From Saccharothrix saharensis (lineage in GTDB: Bacteria > Actinomycetota > Actinomycetes > Mycobacteriales > Pseudonocardiaceae), in assembly GCF_006716745.1 (NCBI RefSeq), contig NZ_VFPP01000001.1, positions 434,001-498,000 on the forward strand: a stretch of 64,000 bases of DNA. Direction: 5' to 3'. A program made the position numbers and the translations under genes. The notes below the pieces were generated by a model. The model was not told the DNA's origin, made no database searches, and saw nothing but the letters and a program-made list of their open reading frames with translations. The first letter of the stretch is position 1, and the number at the start of each line of letters is the position of its first letter. Shown here in pieces: positions 12,580 through 20,927 of the stretch.

Positions 12580-13935
12580 ATGACCGGAGACAGCGGACTG
12601 CTCTCGCCCGGGTGGGCCGGCACCGGGATCGACGACCTGCTCGACGACCGCGCCTGGTTGACCGCGATGATCAAGGTCGAAGCCGCCCTGGCCCGGGCCC
12701 AGGCCGGGATCGGCATGGTGCCGCCCGACGTGCCGGCGGTGCTCGACCGGATCGACGCGGACCTGTTCGACTGGTCCGCACTGGTCAACGGGGTCCGTGA
12801 GACGGGCAACCCGGTCGTCGGCTTCGTCGGCCAGCTGACCGGGCTCGTCCACGCGATCGACCCGCGTGCCGCGGACTTCGTCCACCGCGGCAGCACGAGC
12901 CAGGACATCCTCGACACCGCCACCATGCTGATCTGCGGCACCGTGCTCGACCGGGTGCTGGACGACCTCCGGCGCACCGCCGACGCGGTGGCCGCACTCG
13001 CCCGCGACCACCGCGGCACCCCCATGGCCGGCCGCACCCTGACCCAGCACGCCGTGCCCGTCACCTTCGGCCTCAAGTGCGCCGGCTGGCTCAACGCCGT
13101 CCTCGACCTGCTCGACCGCGTGCGCCACCTGCGCACCGGCGGATTGCCCGTCTCGTTGGGCGGGGCGGCCGGCACCCTGGCCGCCTACCAGGAGTTCACC
13201 GAACGCGACAGCCTCGACCTCGTCGAACCGTTCGCGGCCGCCCTCGGCCTCACCGCACCGCTGATCCCCTGGCACGGCGCCCGCCTGCCGATCGTCGACG
13301 TCGCGAACACCCTGTCCCTGATCACCGGCACGCTGGGCAAGGTCGCGGCAGACGCGGAGGTGATGACCCGCACCGAGATCGGCGAGGTCGCCGAGCCCTC
13401 GGCGCCGGGCCGCGGAGCCTCCTCGGCCATGCCGCAGAAACGCAACCCCGTCCACACCACCGCCATCCTCACCGCCGCCCGCCAGGTGCCCGCCCTGGTC
13501 TCCGTGCTGCACCAGTGCATGGTCGTCCCCGACGAGCGCTCCGCCGGGGGCTGGCACGCCGAGTGGCAACCGCTGCGCGAAGCACTGCGCCTGACCGCGG
13601 GCGCGGCCCGCAACGCGGCCGATCTCACCGCGGGCCTGACGGTGTTCCCGGAGAAGATGGCGGCGAACCTCCGCCTCACCGGCGGTGCCATCGTCTCCGA
13701 GCGCCTCGGCGCGGTGCTCACCCCCCTGCTCGGCAAGACCACCGCGAAGGAGGTCCTGACCGAGGTCACCGCCACCACCGGCGACGTGGCCGCGGCACTC
13801 GTGGACGCGCTGCGCGCCCGGGGGCACGACACCGACCTCGACCGCTGGAAGGAGCTGTGCGACCCGAACGCCTACCTGGGTGCCTCGCTCCGGCTCGTCG
13901 ACCGCGTCCTGGACCGCCACCGGGCGACGCGGTGA
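12580..13935 (+). CDS. creD: CreD-type nitrosuccinate lyase (fumarase/aspartase superfamily)
   Basis: 451 aa. The three superfamily signatures are present: HRGSTSQDILDTA (the T/S-S-x-D block), TLTQHAVPVTFGLK with the His, and the mobile catalytic loop GRGASSAMPQKRNP with tandem Ser. General annotation would say adenylosuccinate lyase or carboxymuconate cycloisomerase, but pairing with a CreE-like oxygenase points to elimination of nitrous acid from nitrosuccinate, giving fumarate. The ATG at 12580 has a GAGGA site 6 bases upstream. An alternative GTG at 12481, overlapping the creE stop as GTGA, would add a 33-residue Pro/Ala/Arg-rich leader. No diazotase or acyl-ligase gene of a known N-N bond cluster is nearby. 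Confidence 0.75.
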   Translation: MTGDSGLLSPGWAGTGIDDLLDDRAWLTAMIKVEAALARAQAGIGMVPPDVPAVLDRIDADLFDWSALVNGVRETGNPVVGFVGQLTGLVHAIDPRAADFVHRGSTSQDILDTATMLICGTVLDRVLDDLRRTADAVAALARDHRGTPMAGRTLTQHAVPVTFGLKCAGWLNAVLDLLDRVRHLRTGGLPVSLGGAAGTLAAYQEFTERDSLDLVEPFAAALGLTAPLIPWHGARLPIVDVANTLSLITGTLGKVAADAEVMTRTEIGEVAEPSAPGRGASSAMPQKRNPVHTTAILTAARQVPALVSVLHQCMVVPDERSAGGWHAEWQPLREALRLTAGAARNAADLTAGLTVFPEKMAANLRLTGGAIVSERLGAVLTPLLGKTTAKEVLTEVTATTGDVAAALVDALRARGHDTDLDRWKELCDPNAYLGASLRLVDRVLDRHRATR

Positions 13936-13974
13936 CCACGCCGTCGCGCCGAGGTGACGATGTCCGCCCCGTCG

Positions 13975-15201
13975 TCAGCTCCCGGCGTGACGCCCCGCCA
14001 CCGCGTCGAGCCCGCGCTGCAGCAGGTCGCGTTCCGCGTCGTTGCCCGCCAGCTCCCACGCCCGCCGGTACGCCCGCGCCGCGTCCGCGTCCCGCCCCAG
14101 CCGGCGCAGCAGGTCCGCGCGCACCGCGTGGAACAGGTGGTAGCCCGCCAACGGCGACCGGCCCGAACCCAGCTCGTCCACCAGCTCCAACGCCGCCCCC
14201 GGCCCCTGGACCTCGCCCACCGCGACCGCCCGGTTCAACGCCACCACCGGGCTCGGTGCCAACACCATCAGGTGGTCGTACAGCTGGACGACCTGCCCCC
14301 AGTCCGTCGGCGGCGGATCGCTGTGCACCGCGTTGATCGCCGCCTGCACCTGGTACGGACCGGGCCGGTTGCGGCGCAGGCACCACCGCACCAGCTCCCG
14401 GCCCTCGGCCACCATCGCCCGGTCCCACCGCGACCGGTCCTGCTCGGCCAACCGCACCAGACCGCCGTCCGGGCCCGTGCGCGCCGGACCCCGCGCGTGC
14501 AGCAACAACATCAACGCCAACAGCCCGACGACCTCCGGCTCGTCGGGCAGCAACTCCACCAGCACCCGCCCCAGCCGCACCGCCTCCGCGCACAGCTCCT
14601 CGCGCACCAAGGCTCCACCGGAACTGGCCGAATAGCCCTCGTTGAACACCAGGTACACCACCGCCAGCACGGCACGCAGCCGCTCCGGCAGCTCGGCCGC
14701 CCCCGGCACCCGGTACGGGATCCGCGCGTCCCGGATCTTCGCCTTCGCCCGCACCAACCGCTGCGCCATCGTCGCCTCCGGCACCAGGAACGCCCGGGCG
14801 ATCTCCGCCGTGGACAACCCGCCCAGCAGCCGCAACGTCAACGCCACCCGCGCACCCCGGTGCAACGCCGGGTGGCAGCACGTGAAGATCAACCGCAGCC
14901 GCTCGTCACCCACCGCCCCCACCTCGACCACCTCGTCCCGGGCGTGCAGCAGCGCCGCCTGCGCCTGCCGGGAGTCCCGCGTGGACTCCCGGCGCAGCCG
15001 GTCGATGGCCCGGTTGCGGGCCGTGGTGATGATCCAGCCCACCGGGCTCGGCGGCACACCGGCCTCCGGCCACCGCCGCACGGCCTCGGCGAACGCCTCC
15101 TGGACCGCCTCCTCGGCGACGTCGATGTCACCGAAGACGCGGACCAGGACCGCCACCGCCCGGCCGTACTCCGCCCGGAAGACCCGCTCGACCGCCGTCA
15201 C
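13975..15201 (-). CDS. ECF42-group RNA polymerase sigma factor
   Basis: 408 aa. Residues 1-170 are the sigma-2 and sigma-4 regions: [19 protein letters not shown] and [19 protein letters not shown] for region 2, and the helix-turn-helix [21 protein letters not shown] for region 4. A C-terminal extension of about 230 residues ([18 protein letters not shown]-like helices) is typical of the ECF42 group. The group is defined by co-occurrence with DGPF/YCII proteins, and such a gene lies directly upstream, one base from this GTG start. There is no anti-sigma gene; the extension is thought to control activity in this group. Confidence 0.9.
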   Translation of the reverse strand: MTAVERVFRAEYGRAVAVLVRVFGDIDVAEEAVQEAFAEAVRRWPEAGVPPSPVGWIITTARNRAIDRLRRESTRDSRQAQAALLHARDEVVEVGAVGDERLRLIFTCCHPALHRGARVALTLRLLGGLSTAEIARAFLVPEATMAQRLVRAKAKIRDARIPYRVPGAAELPERLRAVLAVVYLVFNEGYSASSGGALVREELCAEAVRLGRVLVELLPDEPEVVGLLALMLLLHARGPARTGPDGGLVRLAEQDRSRWDRAMVAEGRELVRWCLRRNRPGPYQVQAAINAVHSDPPPTDWGQVVQLYDHLMVLAPSPVVALNRAVAVGEVQGPGAALELVDELGSGRSPLAGYHLFHAVRADLLRRLGRDADAARAYRRAWELAGNDAERDLLQRGLDAVAGRHAGS

Positions 15202-15202
15202 G

Positions 15203-15559
15203 TCAAACGACGAAGTCCTGGAACGGCCGCACCTCCACCGGCAGCGTGCACGCCACGCTCATCCGCCGGCCCCACTCCAGCGCCGCGTCCAGGTCCGGCA
15301 CGTCGATGATGTTGAACCCGCCGATGTGCTCCTTGCTCTCGGTGAACGGGCCGTCGGTCACGGCGATCTCGCCGTTGTCCTGCGGGCGCAACGTGGTCGC
15401 CGTCTCCGGCGCGTGCAGACCGCCCGCGAACACCCACACACCGGCCGTCCGCATGTCGGCGTCCACCGCCTGGACGTCCTCCATGATCTTCTCCAGGACC
15501 TCCGGCTCGGGGATGCCGTAACCGGTCGGCTCGATCACGCTGATCAGGTACTGGGTCAT
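15203..15559 (-). CDS. DGPF/YCII-family protein, ECF42 partner
   Basis: 118 aa dimeric alpha-beta barrel protein with the name-giving motif [15 protein letters not shown]. It starts at the ATG at 15559 with a GTGAGGAGC ribosome site. Members accompany ECF42 sigma factors almost everywhere and are usually their main regulatory target; the biochemical function is unknown. The stop is followed after one base by the sigma factor GTG, so the pair is translationally coupled. Confidence 0.9.
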   Translation of the reverse strand: MTQYLISVIEPTGYGIPEPEVLEKIMEDVQAVDADMRTAGVWVFAGGLHAPETATTLRPQDNGEIAVTDGPFTESKEHIGGFNIIDVPDLDAALEWGRRMSVACTLPVEVRPFQDFVV

Positions 15560-15644
15560 CTCGTGCTCCTCACAGGTCGCGGAACCTCCGCACCCCCTAC
15601 ACGAACGGCGGGGCACCACATCGACACGGCACCGAGGGAAATTC

Positions 15645-16078
15645 TCAGACGACCACGACCAGCTCGCCGACCCGCCGCCCGTGCTCCAGGTCGTCGTGCG
15701 CCTGCCGGATGTCGTCCAACCGGTAGGCCGCCGTCGGGCCCCATGACACCTCACCGCCCGCGACCCGGTCCAGGAACCGCTGCAGCACCTCGGCGGGCAG
15801 GTCCGAGCTCTCCCCGCCGTACGCGGTCCGCAACGTCTCCGGCACCGCCCACGGCAGGTCCGAGTCGAACGGGATCAGCACCTCGCGCGGCACGCGCGGG
15901 AACGTGACGCCGTCGGCCGGCCCAGCCGGGTGTGCAGCTCCGAACGGTTCAGGCCGAACGCACCCACCCGCACCCGCACCCACCCCGGCGGCGGTTGCGG
16001 CACCGGCGGCTCCGCCACGGCCAGGTTCTCCACCGGACCGGGCCCGCTCAGCACGACCGCCCGCATCGACCCGGTCAT
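15645..16078 (-). pseudogene. Decayed zinc-type quinone oxidoreductase (MDR family)
   Basis: An N-terminal piece (MRAVVLSGPGP to NRSELHTRLG) reads from the ATG at 16078, which overlaps the marR stop as ATGA. The frame then breaks near 15915-15935: restoring one G would continue into DGVTFPRV in the other frame. What follows is spliced material: VPREVLIPFDSDLPWAVPE, which belongs about 45 residues further on, and LRTAYGG joined to SSDLPAEVLQRFLD from the extreme C-terminus. The Rossmann NADPH domain is missing. The second junction sits at a TAYG sequence that normally occurs twice in the family, suggesting deletion between short repeats. The product cannot be functional. Positions of the missing parts are from family memory. 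Confidence 0.75.
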
Positions 16079-16515
16079 CCGTGGTGCTCCAGGACCGCGT
16101 TGAGCATCCGCGCCAGCTCCTCCCGCTCGGCCGCCGACAACGGCGCCAGCAACGACTCGTGAGCCTGCCCCAGAACCCGGTCCAGGTGCCGCAGGTGGGC
16201 CATCCCCGCCGGGGTGATCGTCACGATGTTGCGGCGCTTGTCGCCGGGGTCGGGGCGACGCTCGACGAACCCCTTGCCCTCCAGCTCGTTCAGCGTGGCC
16301 ACCACGTCGCTGCGGTCCAACCCGCCACGCCGGCCGAGGTCGGCCTGGCTGGCCGGACCGAACTCGTCCAACGCGGCCAGCAGCGAGTAGTGGTAGCGCC
16401 GCGCGCCCACCGCGCCCAACGCCTCCGACACGAGCCGGTGCGCGTGCGTGGTGGTCTGCCCCAGCAGCCAACTGGTCGTCCCGCGCAGCCGCTGGGGCGC
16501 GCCCGAGGTCTCCAT
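16075..16515 (-). CDS. MarR-family transcriptional regulator
   Basis: 146 aa winged-helix regulator. The recognition region is ASQADLGRRGGLDRSDVVATLNELEGKGFVERRPDPGDKRRNIVTITPAG, the usual MarR wHTH and beta-wing. The ATG at 16515 was chosen; the frame extends upstream without homology. It was coupled (ATGA) to the oxidoreductase that is now a pseudogene, so it may be a regulator that has lost its target. A GTTGG-N5-CCAAC palindrome 22 bases upstream of the start is a good candidate autoregulatory operator. Confidence 0.85.
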   Translation of the reverse strand: METSGAPQRLRGTTSWLLGQTTTHAHRLVSEALGAVGARRYHYSLLAALDEFGPASQADLGRRGGLDRSDVVATLNELEGKGFVERRPDPGDKRRNIVTITPAGMAHLRHLDRVLGQAHESLLAPLSAAEREELARMLNAVLEHHG

Positions 16516-16536
16516 GCGACCGCAGTCTACCCACTT

Positions 16537-16551
16537 GTTGGCCAGACCAAC
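16537..16551. promoter_or_regulatory. Candidate MarR operator
   Basis: GTTGG-CCAGA-CCAAC, a perfect 5-bp inverted repeat with a 5-base spacer, lies between the marR start and the winged-helix gene stop. A TAGACT box (minus strand) lies 8 bases before the marR ATG, so a repressor here would cover the promoter. Confidence 0.5.
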
Positions 16552-16562
16552 GATCAGAGGAG

Positions 16563-17651
16563 TCAGGCGTGCCCGCCGACCGACACCGGGCCGACGGTCA
16601 GCTCCGGCCGCCCCTCCAGGAACCCGCCGAGCCGCACCACCTCCCGCTCCAGCTCCGCCGACCGCGCCCGCGACAACGCCTTGAACAGCTCCACCGTGAC
16701 CACGATCCGCCGACCCGACCGCTTTTGGTGCCACACCCCGGCCACCAGGCCGTCGACCAGCACCACCGGGAAGTTCCCGGCCTGCCCGCCCGACAACGCC
16801 CGCTCGTACGCCCGCCCCGGGAACACCACCTCACGCGGGTGGCTGCCCACCACGTACGCGTCGAAGTAGGGGAGCAGCCGCACCCCGCCCGGCGGCTCGT
16901 CCGGCCACGCCGTGTCGCCGCGCACCACCCAGCCGCCCTCGACCTGCTCCACATCGGCCCGGGCGAACACCCCGTCCACCCACCGCTTCGGCGCCGCCAA
17001 CCACCTCGCGAAGTGCGCCGGCGTCGCCGGCCCGTAGGACCGCAGGTAGGCGTGCAGCAACTCCACATCGCCGGCCTCGTCCGGGGTGAACCCCGGCGAC
17101 CACCGCTGCGGGCTGGTGTAGGCGGTCTTGCGGCCCTTGTTCGGCGCGAAGCACATCGCGCCCCGGTTCGACGCCGTGCCCATCGCCTCCACCCAGCGCG
17201 GCCACGGCGTCCCGCCGAACGCCTCCATCACCCGTTCACCCGCCCAAGGACCGGTGCGAGCGACCACCTCCCCGGTCAACTCGTCACCGGTCAGCTCCGC
17301 GTCGCGCAACGCCTCCGCGATCGCCGCCACGACCTGCTCGGACTGCTCCTCGGTCAGCAGCCGCGACCGGTGCGGCAACCGCGACAACGCGCCCGTCCAC
17401 ATCGGCAGGTCGGCCGCGGGCAGCAGGTGCACGGTGCCGCGCGGCCCTCGCGTCTTCACCAACGTCCGATCCACCCACACCGCGTCCCGCACCTGCTGCC
17501 GGGTCAGCGTCGTGCGCAGCCCGATCGACAACTCCGCCGCCGACATCACCTGCGCGTGCGCGCCGCACATCGCCCGCACCACCGCGACCGGGTCGGTCGA
17601 CGGCTCCAGCAGCGAGTGCCGCCGCAACCGCCGGCCGATCACCGGGTTCAC
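16563..17651 (-). CDS. Winged-helix DNA-binding protein of the HTH_42/AlkX-YcaQ type
   Basis: 362 aa member of the HTH_42 superfamily (DUF1006-like). E. coli YcaQ and Streptomyces AlzX/AlkX relatives are DNA glycosylases acting on bulky lesions or crosslinks, but many actinobacterial members are uncharacterised. Typical blocks are AMCGAHAQVMSAAELSIGLR, GPRGTVHLLPAADLPMW and LLPYFDAYVVGSHPR near the C-terminus. The GTG start overlaps the epoxide hydrolase stop (GTGA), so the two proteins are made together. A second, different member is encoded at 24125-25180. Confidence 0.8.
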   Translation of the reverse strand: MNPVIGRRLRRHSLLEPSTDPVAVVRAMCGAHAQVMSAAELSIGLRTTLTRQQVRDAVWVDRTLVKTRGPRGTVHLLPAADLPMWTGALSRLPHRSRLLTEEQSEQVVAAIAEALRDAELTGDELTGEVVARTGPWAGERVMEAFGGTPWPRWVEAMGTASNRGAMCFAPNKGRKTAYTSPQRWSPGFTPDEAGDVELLHAYLRSYGPATPAHFARWLAAPKRWVDGVFARADVEQVEGGWVVRGDTAWPDEPPGGVRLLPYFDAYVVGSHPREVVFPGRAYERALSGGQAGNFPVVLVDGLVAGVWHQKRSGRRIVVTVELFKALSRARSAELEREVVRLGGFLEGRPELTVGPVSVGGHA

Positions 17652-18736
17652 CGCACCTTCCCGAAGAACTCGCGCACCTCACCGGCGAACAACCCGGGCA
17701 CCTCCAGCGCCACGAAGTGCCCGCCCGGCTTGGCCGCCGGCCAGTGCACGATGTCGTTGTGCCGCTCGGCCAGCCGCCGGATAGCGGGAGGACCGCTGTA
17801 GACGCCCGTCGGCACCAGCCCCTGCCCTTCCGGCCACGCGAACCGCTCGGTGTCGTACATGAACCACGACGACGACCCCGCCGTGCCGGTCAGCCAGTAC
17901 AACGTGGCGTTGACCAGCAGCAGGTCACGGTCGATGGCCTGCTCCGGCGAGTCCACCGTGATGGTGAACTCCTGGAACTTCTGCAGCAACCACGCCAGCA
18001 ACGCCACCGGCGAGTCGTGCCACCCCGACGCGAAGGTCTGCGGCGCGGCCCGCAGCAACGCGTGGTGGTCCACCCCGGCACCGGCCCACTCCCGCACCTG
18101 CCAGTAGACCTCGCGCTCGTCCTCGGTCAACGCCGGCAGGTCCTCCTCGGTCGGGAACCCCAGACCGCCGTTCACGAACACGCCCACCACGTGCCCGGGC
18201 GCGGCCTTCGCCACCTCCGGCGCGATGTACGCGCCGAGGTCACCGCCCTGCACCCCGTACCGCCCATACCCCAGCCGCGCCATCAACCCGGCGAACATGC
18301 GGCCCGCGCGGGCCACGTCGAACGGCCCGGTCGGCTTCCCGGAGAACCCGAACCCCGGGATGCTCGGCACGACGACGTGGAAGTCCCGCAGGTGCCCCAA
18401 CGCGTCCACGAACTCGACGAACGTGTTCGGCCACCCGTGCACCAGCAACAACGGCAACGCGTCCGGGTTCTCGGCGCGGACGTGCAGGAAGTGCACGTCC
18501 AGCCCGTCAACCTCGGTGATGAACTGCGGGAACGCGTTCAGCCGCGCCTCGTGCGCCCGCCAGTCGAACCCGCCACCCCAGTACTCGGCCGACTCCCGCA
18601 GGTAGTCCACCGGCACACCCCGCTGCCACCCCTCACCGGGCAGCGACTCCACCCAGCGGGCCCGGGCGAGCCGGTCGGCGAGGTCGTCCAGGTCGGTCTG
18701 CGGCACGGCGATGCGGAACTCTCGGATCTCGGTCAC
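17648..18736 (-). CDS. Epoxide hydrolase (EHN-domain alpha/beta hydrolase)
   Basis: 362 aa. An N-terminal epoxide-hydrolase domain (residues 1-105) precedes the alpha/beta-hydrolase core with the oxyanion motif HGWPNTFVEF and the nucleophile elbow VQGGDLGAYI, where Asp is the expected nucleophile. The C-terminal His lies in KPGGHFVALEVP. It hydrolyses epoxides to diols. The GTG start is preceded after 7 bases by TACGGT on the minus strand, so the mRNA is probably leaderless. A TAGGAC-N7-GTCCTA operator-like palindrome follows just upstream. It is coupled to the winged-helix gene. Confidence 0.88.
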   Translation of the reverse strand: MTEIREFRIAVPQTDLDDLADRLARARWVESLPGEGWQRGVPVDYLRESAEYWGGGFDWRAHEARLNAFPQFITEVDGLDVHFLHVRAENPDALPLLLVHGWPNTFVEFVDALGHLRDFHVVVPSIPGFGFSGKPTGPFDVARAGRMFAGLMARLGYGRYGVQGGDLGAYIAPEVAKAAPGHVVGVFVNGGLGFPTEEDLPALTEDEREVYWQVREWAGAGVDHHALLRAAPQTFASGWHDSPVALLAWLLQKFQEFTITVDSPEQAIDRDLLLVNATLYWLTGTAGSSSWFMYDTERFAWPEGQGLVPTGVYSGPPAIRRLAERHNDIVHWPAAKPGGHFVALEVPGLFAGEVREFFGKVR

Positions 18737-18758
18737 GGTGTCGACCGTAGGAGCCGAG

Positions 18759-18777
18759 TAGGACAGGAAACGTCCTA
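18759..18777. promoter_or_regulatory. Candidate operator of the epoxide hydrolase promoter
   Basis: TAGGAC-AGGAAAC-GTCCTA, perfect 6-bp arms with a 7-base spacer. It is placed between about -20 and -40 relative to the likely leaderless start at 18736. The cognate regulator is not evident. Confidence 0.5.
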
Positions 18778-18806
18778 GATCGCGTCCGCAGGCAGGACCC
18801 GCCCCG

Positions 18807-19256
18807 CTAGATCAACCCGGGATGCCCGAACTGGGCGATCCGCAGCCCGCCTTCCACCACCACCGTGTCGACCAACCGGAACCCCAGGCCCTCGTACAAC
18901 GCGATGGCGGGCGCGTTCGCCGCACCCGTCGACACGATCGCCAGCCCGCCCTCGGCCAGCACCTGCTCCACCAGGCGTCTGGCGAACCCGAGCCGGAAGT
19001 GGCTCGGCGCCACGCACAGCCGGTCGATGTCCAGCACGCCGTCGACCTTCGTGAACCCGACGAACGCCACCAGGTCGTTGTCGACGTACCCGCCGAGCCA
19101 CCGCAGCGGCAGCGTGCGGATGTCGTCCACCGACTCGTGCAGCCCGGGTATCGCCGTGCTGCCGATCAACTCCGACTCGACCGCGTACGACAACTGCGCG
19201 ATCCGGTGCACGGCCTTCACCGTCTCGTCGTCGGTGAGGTCCAAGGGGACGATCAT
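18807..19256 (-). CDS. GNAT-family N-acetyltransferase
   Basis: 149 aa. The acetyl-CoA-binding region is RLCVAPSHFRLGFARRLVEQVL (motif A, here with RLGFAR in place of the usual RGxGxG/A), followed by IALYEGLGFRLVDTVVVEGG (motif B). The substrate is unknown. The ATG at 19256 was preferred because AGGA lies 8 bases upstream; another ATG three codons earlier (19265) directly abuts that sequence. It lies downstream of the mycothiol-type gene on the same strand. Confidence 0.82.
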   Translation of the reverse strand: MIVPLDLTDDETVKAVHRIAQLSYAVESELIGSTAIPGLHESVDDIRTLPLRWLGGYVDNDLVAFVGFTKVDGVLDIDRLCVAPSHFRLGFARRLVEQVLAEGGLAIVSTGAANAPAIALYEGLGFRLVDTVVVEGGLRIAQFGHPGLI

Positions 19257-19324
19257 GCGGGCCATCCTTTCCCACGGGGTGATCCGCCGGTTACCCCGGC
19301 CGGTGACCCGCGGAACTCGCCCGA

Positions 19325-19981
19325 TCAGCCCAGCACCAACGGCAAACGCGCGACCAACCCGCCCAGCTCGGCCACTTCCGCGTCCGCGGGCGCGCGCCGT
19401 CCGGTGCCGACCAGCAGCGCGTCGGTGTCGGAGAAGGACGCCGGGAACGCCTCGCCCGCGATCCGTTCCAGCATGGCTCGCGCTCCGGCGAGGCCTTCGA
19501 CGGGCGGGCGGGGCGCGTGGGGGAGGTGCGCGACCAGGTCGAGGTGGTGCAACGTCCACTCCATGACGTACGCGGACAGGTAGTCGCCCGCGGTGAGGAC
19601 TTCGTCGCGCGTGCCGACACGGGCCGTGCGGTCGGCGAGGTCGGCGGCCCGTCCCGCCGCGGCGCCGACGTCGTCGAGGTGGAACTTCAGCAGCCGCGGT
19701 TCGCCGTAGGCGGCGGCGAGCCGGACGGTCAACGCGTCCAGCGGGTCCTCACCGGACGGCGGCGTCGAGGTCACGTTCCAGTAGGTGACCGCGTCCCGCG
19801 TCGGCTCACCTCCGGCCGGCGTCACCAGGGTGATCAGCACGTCCTGGGCGTCGATGACGAGGTGGCACACCAGGTCCCGCACCAGCCAGCCGACACACCC
19901 CGACGGCCGCTCGAAGTCCTCGTCCGCCAACCCGGCCACCGCTTCCCGCAACGCCGTCCACGAGCGTGAGAAGAGATCCAC
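19325..19981 (-). CDS. Maleylpyruvate isomerase-family mycothiol-dependent enzyme (DinB-like)
   Basis: 218 aa. The N-terminal four-helix bundle contains GWLVRDLVCHLVIDAQDV, in which His and Asp are the metal/mycothiol ligands of this family, and EWTLHHLDLVAHLP provides a further His pair. Members use mycothiol for isomerisation or detoxification, in keeping with an actinobacterial host. The GTG at 19981 lies 5 bases after the preceding gene's stop, so it is probably co-transcribed with the choice-of-anchor-K gene. Confidence 0.82.
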   Translation of the reverse strand: MDLFSRSWTALREAVAGLADEDFERPSGCVGWLVRDLVCHLVIDAQDVLITLVTPAGGEPTRDAVTYWNVTSTPPSGEDPLDALTVRLAAAYGEPRLLKFHLDDVGAAAGRAADLADRTARVGTRDEVLTAGDYLSAYVMEWTLHHLDLVAHLPHAPRPPVEGLAGARAMLERIAGEAFPASFSDTDALLVGTGRRAPADAEVAELGGLVARLPLVLG

Positions 19982-19986
19982 GCGGT

Positions 19987-20553
19987 TCAGCCACCGACCA
20001 ACGGGTTCGTCCGCTCGAACCTGGCGATGATGTCGGCCTCGTTGTGCCTGCCCTCGGCGCTGAGGAATTGGGGCAGCGGTTCGCCGTGACCGCCCACCAG
20101 GAAACCCACGATCGATACCTTGTACTCGACACCTTCGATGTGCACGATCTCGTTGCCGGAGACCTCCGGCAATTTGACCTTGTCGTCCACGTAGCCGGGC
20201 GAGTTGACGGTTTCGACGTGAGAGAAAGCGACGGTGCACTTGTGCTTGGTGCCGTCGTCCTTGAACTCGATGTCGATCTCGAGAGTCGCCTGGAATTCCG
20301 TTTGCTGCCCCATGAAGATCACGTAGTTGTGGTGCGTGAACGTGCCCAGCGTGACCTCGAACTTGTTGCTGCCGTCGTGTTTCGTGTGAGCGAGGGCGCC
20401 GGTGAACTCGTACTCGCTCCGCCCGGCGTTCGGGTCACCCGTGGCCGGGACGCCCCATTTGATGTGATCGCTGCCCAGACCGTCGAGCTTCATCTCGGGC
20501 GTGTTCGGATCGACCGAGATCCACTTGCCGATGGTGCGAATTTGATCCACCAC
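19987..20553 (-). CDS. Choice-of-anchor K domain protein without export signal
   Basis: 188 aa beta-rich protein. The core LDGLGSDHIKWGVPATGD followed by SEYEFTG matches the pattern of the choice-of-anchor K domain, usually found in exported, surface-anchored proteins. Here there is no signal peptide, lipobox, sorting signal or TM helix, and the start is well defined: GTG at 20553 with AAGGAG six bases upstream. The longer frame from 20649 would add 32 residues without homology. Codon use is less GC-extreme than in the neighbours (several AAT, ATT, GAA and TTT-type codons), which hints at acquisition by transfer. Function unknown; a cytoplasmic sugar- or protein-binding beta-sandwich is possible. 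Confidence 0.65.
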   Translation of the reverse strand: MVDQIRTIGKWISVDPNTPEMKLDGLGSDHIKWGVPATGDPNAGRSEYEFTGALAHTKHDGSNKFEVTLGTFTHHNYVIFMGQQTEFQATLEIDIEFKDDGTKHKCTVAFSHVETVNSPGYVDDKVKLPEVSGNEIVHIEGVEYKVSIVGFLVGGHGEPLPQFLSAEGRHNEADIIARFERTNPLVGG

Positions 20554-20818
20554 GAGGCGCTCCTTGCGCTTGGGGTTCTCCACAAACGAGGTACGCGCCA
20601 ACAGTGGTGCGTGCGCGAGCGCATCCGCATCAACCGAACGGGTGATCATCTAGGACGCTCCCGGGTCCACCGCCTGGTTTCCCGCACCCGGCTCTCGTGC
20701 GACGTCCTCGGCATCGGCCCGGCCGACCAAGTGGCCGCCGCAGAGGACCGGCCCGTCCCGTCGGCGTGATCGGTGCTGCTCTGCGCGCCACGAGGTCCGG
20801 CACGGAACCGATCACCAT

Positions 20819-20855
20819 GCTGACTTCCGATAAGGTTCACTTATCGGAAGTCAGC
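20819..20855. repeat. Perfect 16-bp inverted repeat with 5-base loop
   Basis: Left arm GCTGACTTCCGATAAG (20819-20834), loop GTTCA, right arm its exact reverse complement (20840-20855). With 16 perfect pairs and moderate AT content it is by far the longest perfect hairpin I see in the window. It could be a terminator/insulator, a regulator or recombinase binding site, or the scar of a mobile element. Confidence 0.9.
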
Positions 20856-20888
20856 CTCTCACCCGTCGATAGCGTTGCGTTGTGCCCA

Positions 20889-20921
20889 GTAACGTTTGTA
20901 AAAACGTAACTCTGCTACGAT
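20889..20921 (+). promoter_or_regulatory. Promoter and palindromic operator of the coiled-coil gene
   Basis: A 22-bp imperfect palindrome (20889-20910, arms GTAACGTTT and AAACGTAAC, one mismatch per arm) overlaps the -35 region. TACGAT at 20916-20921 is a -10 box followed after 6 bases by the GTG start, so the transcript is probably leaderless. The layout suggests autoregulation. Confidence 0.6.
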
Positions 20922-20927
20922 ATTGCC

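Larger units (their letters stand above)
20554..20927. other. 374-base regulatory region between divergent genes
   Basis: It holds a perfect 16-bp inverted repeat (20819-20855), an imperfect 22-bp palindrome (20889-20910) and a leaderless promoter for the coiled-coil gene. The part nearest 20560-20800 shows no convincing gene. Confidence 0.6.

Noticed and set aside
12481-12580. GTG at 12481 as the start of creD
   Set aside because: It overlaps the creE stop as GTGA, which is attractive, but the added 33 residues are low-complexity and the ATG at 12580 has a good ribosome site. Kept only as an alternative.
20554-20649. Longer N-terminus of the choice-of-anchor-K protein from the ATG at 20649
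   Set aside because: It adds 32 residues without homology and no signal peptide, while AAGGAG six bases before the GTG at 20553 clearly marks the start.
20819-20855. Inverted repeat as an insertion-sequence terminus
   Set aside because: No transposase gene, second copy or target-site duplication is visible nearby, so the claim is limited to an unexplained hairpin.
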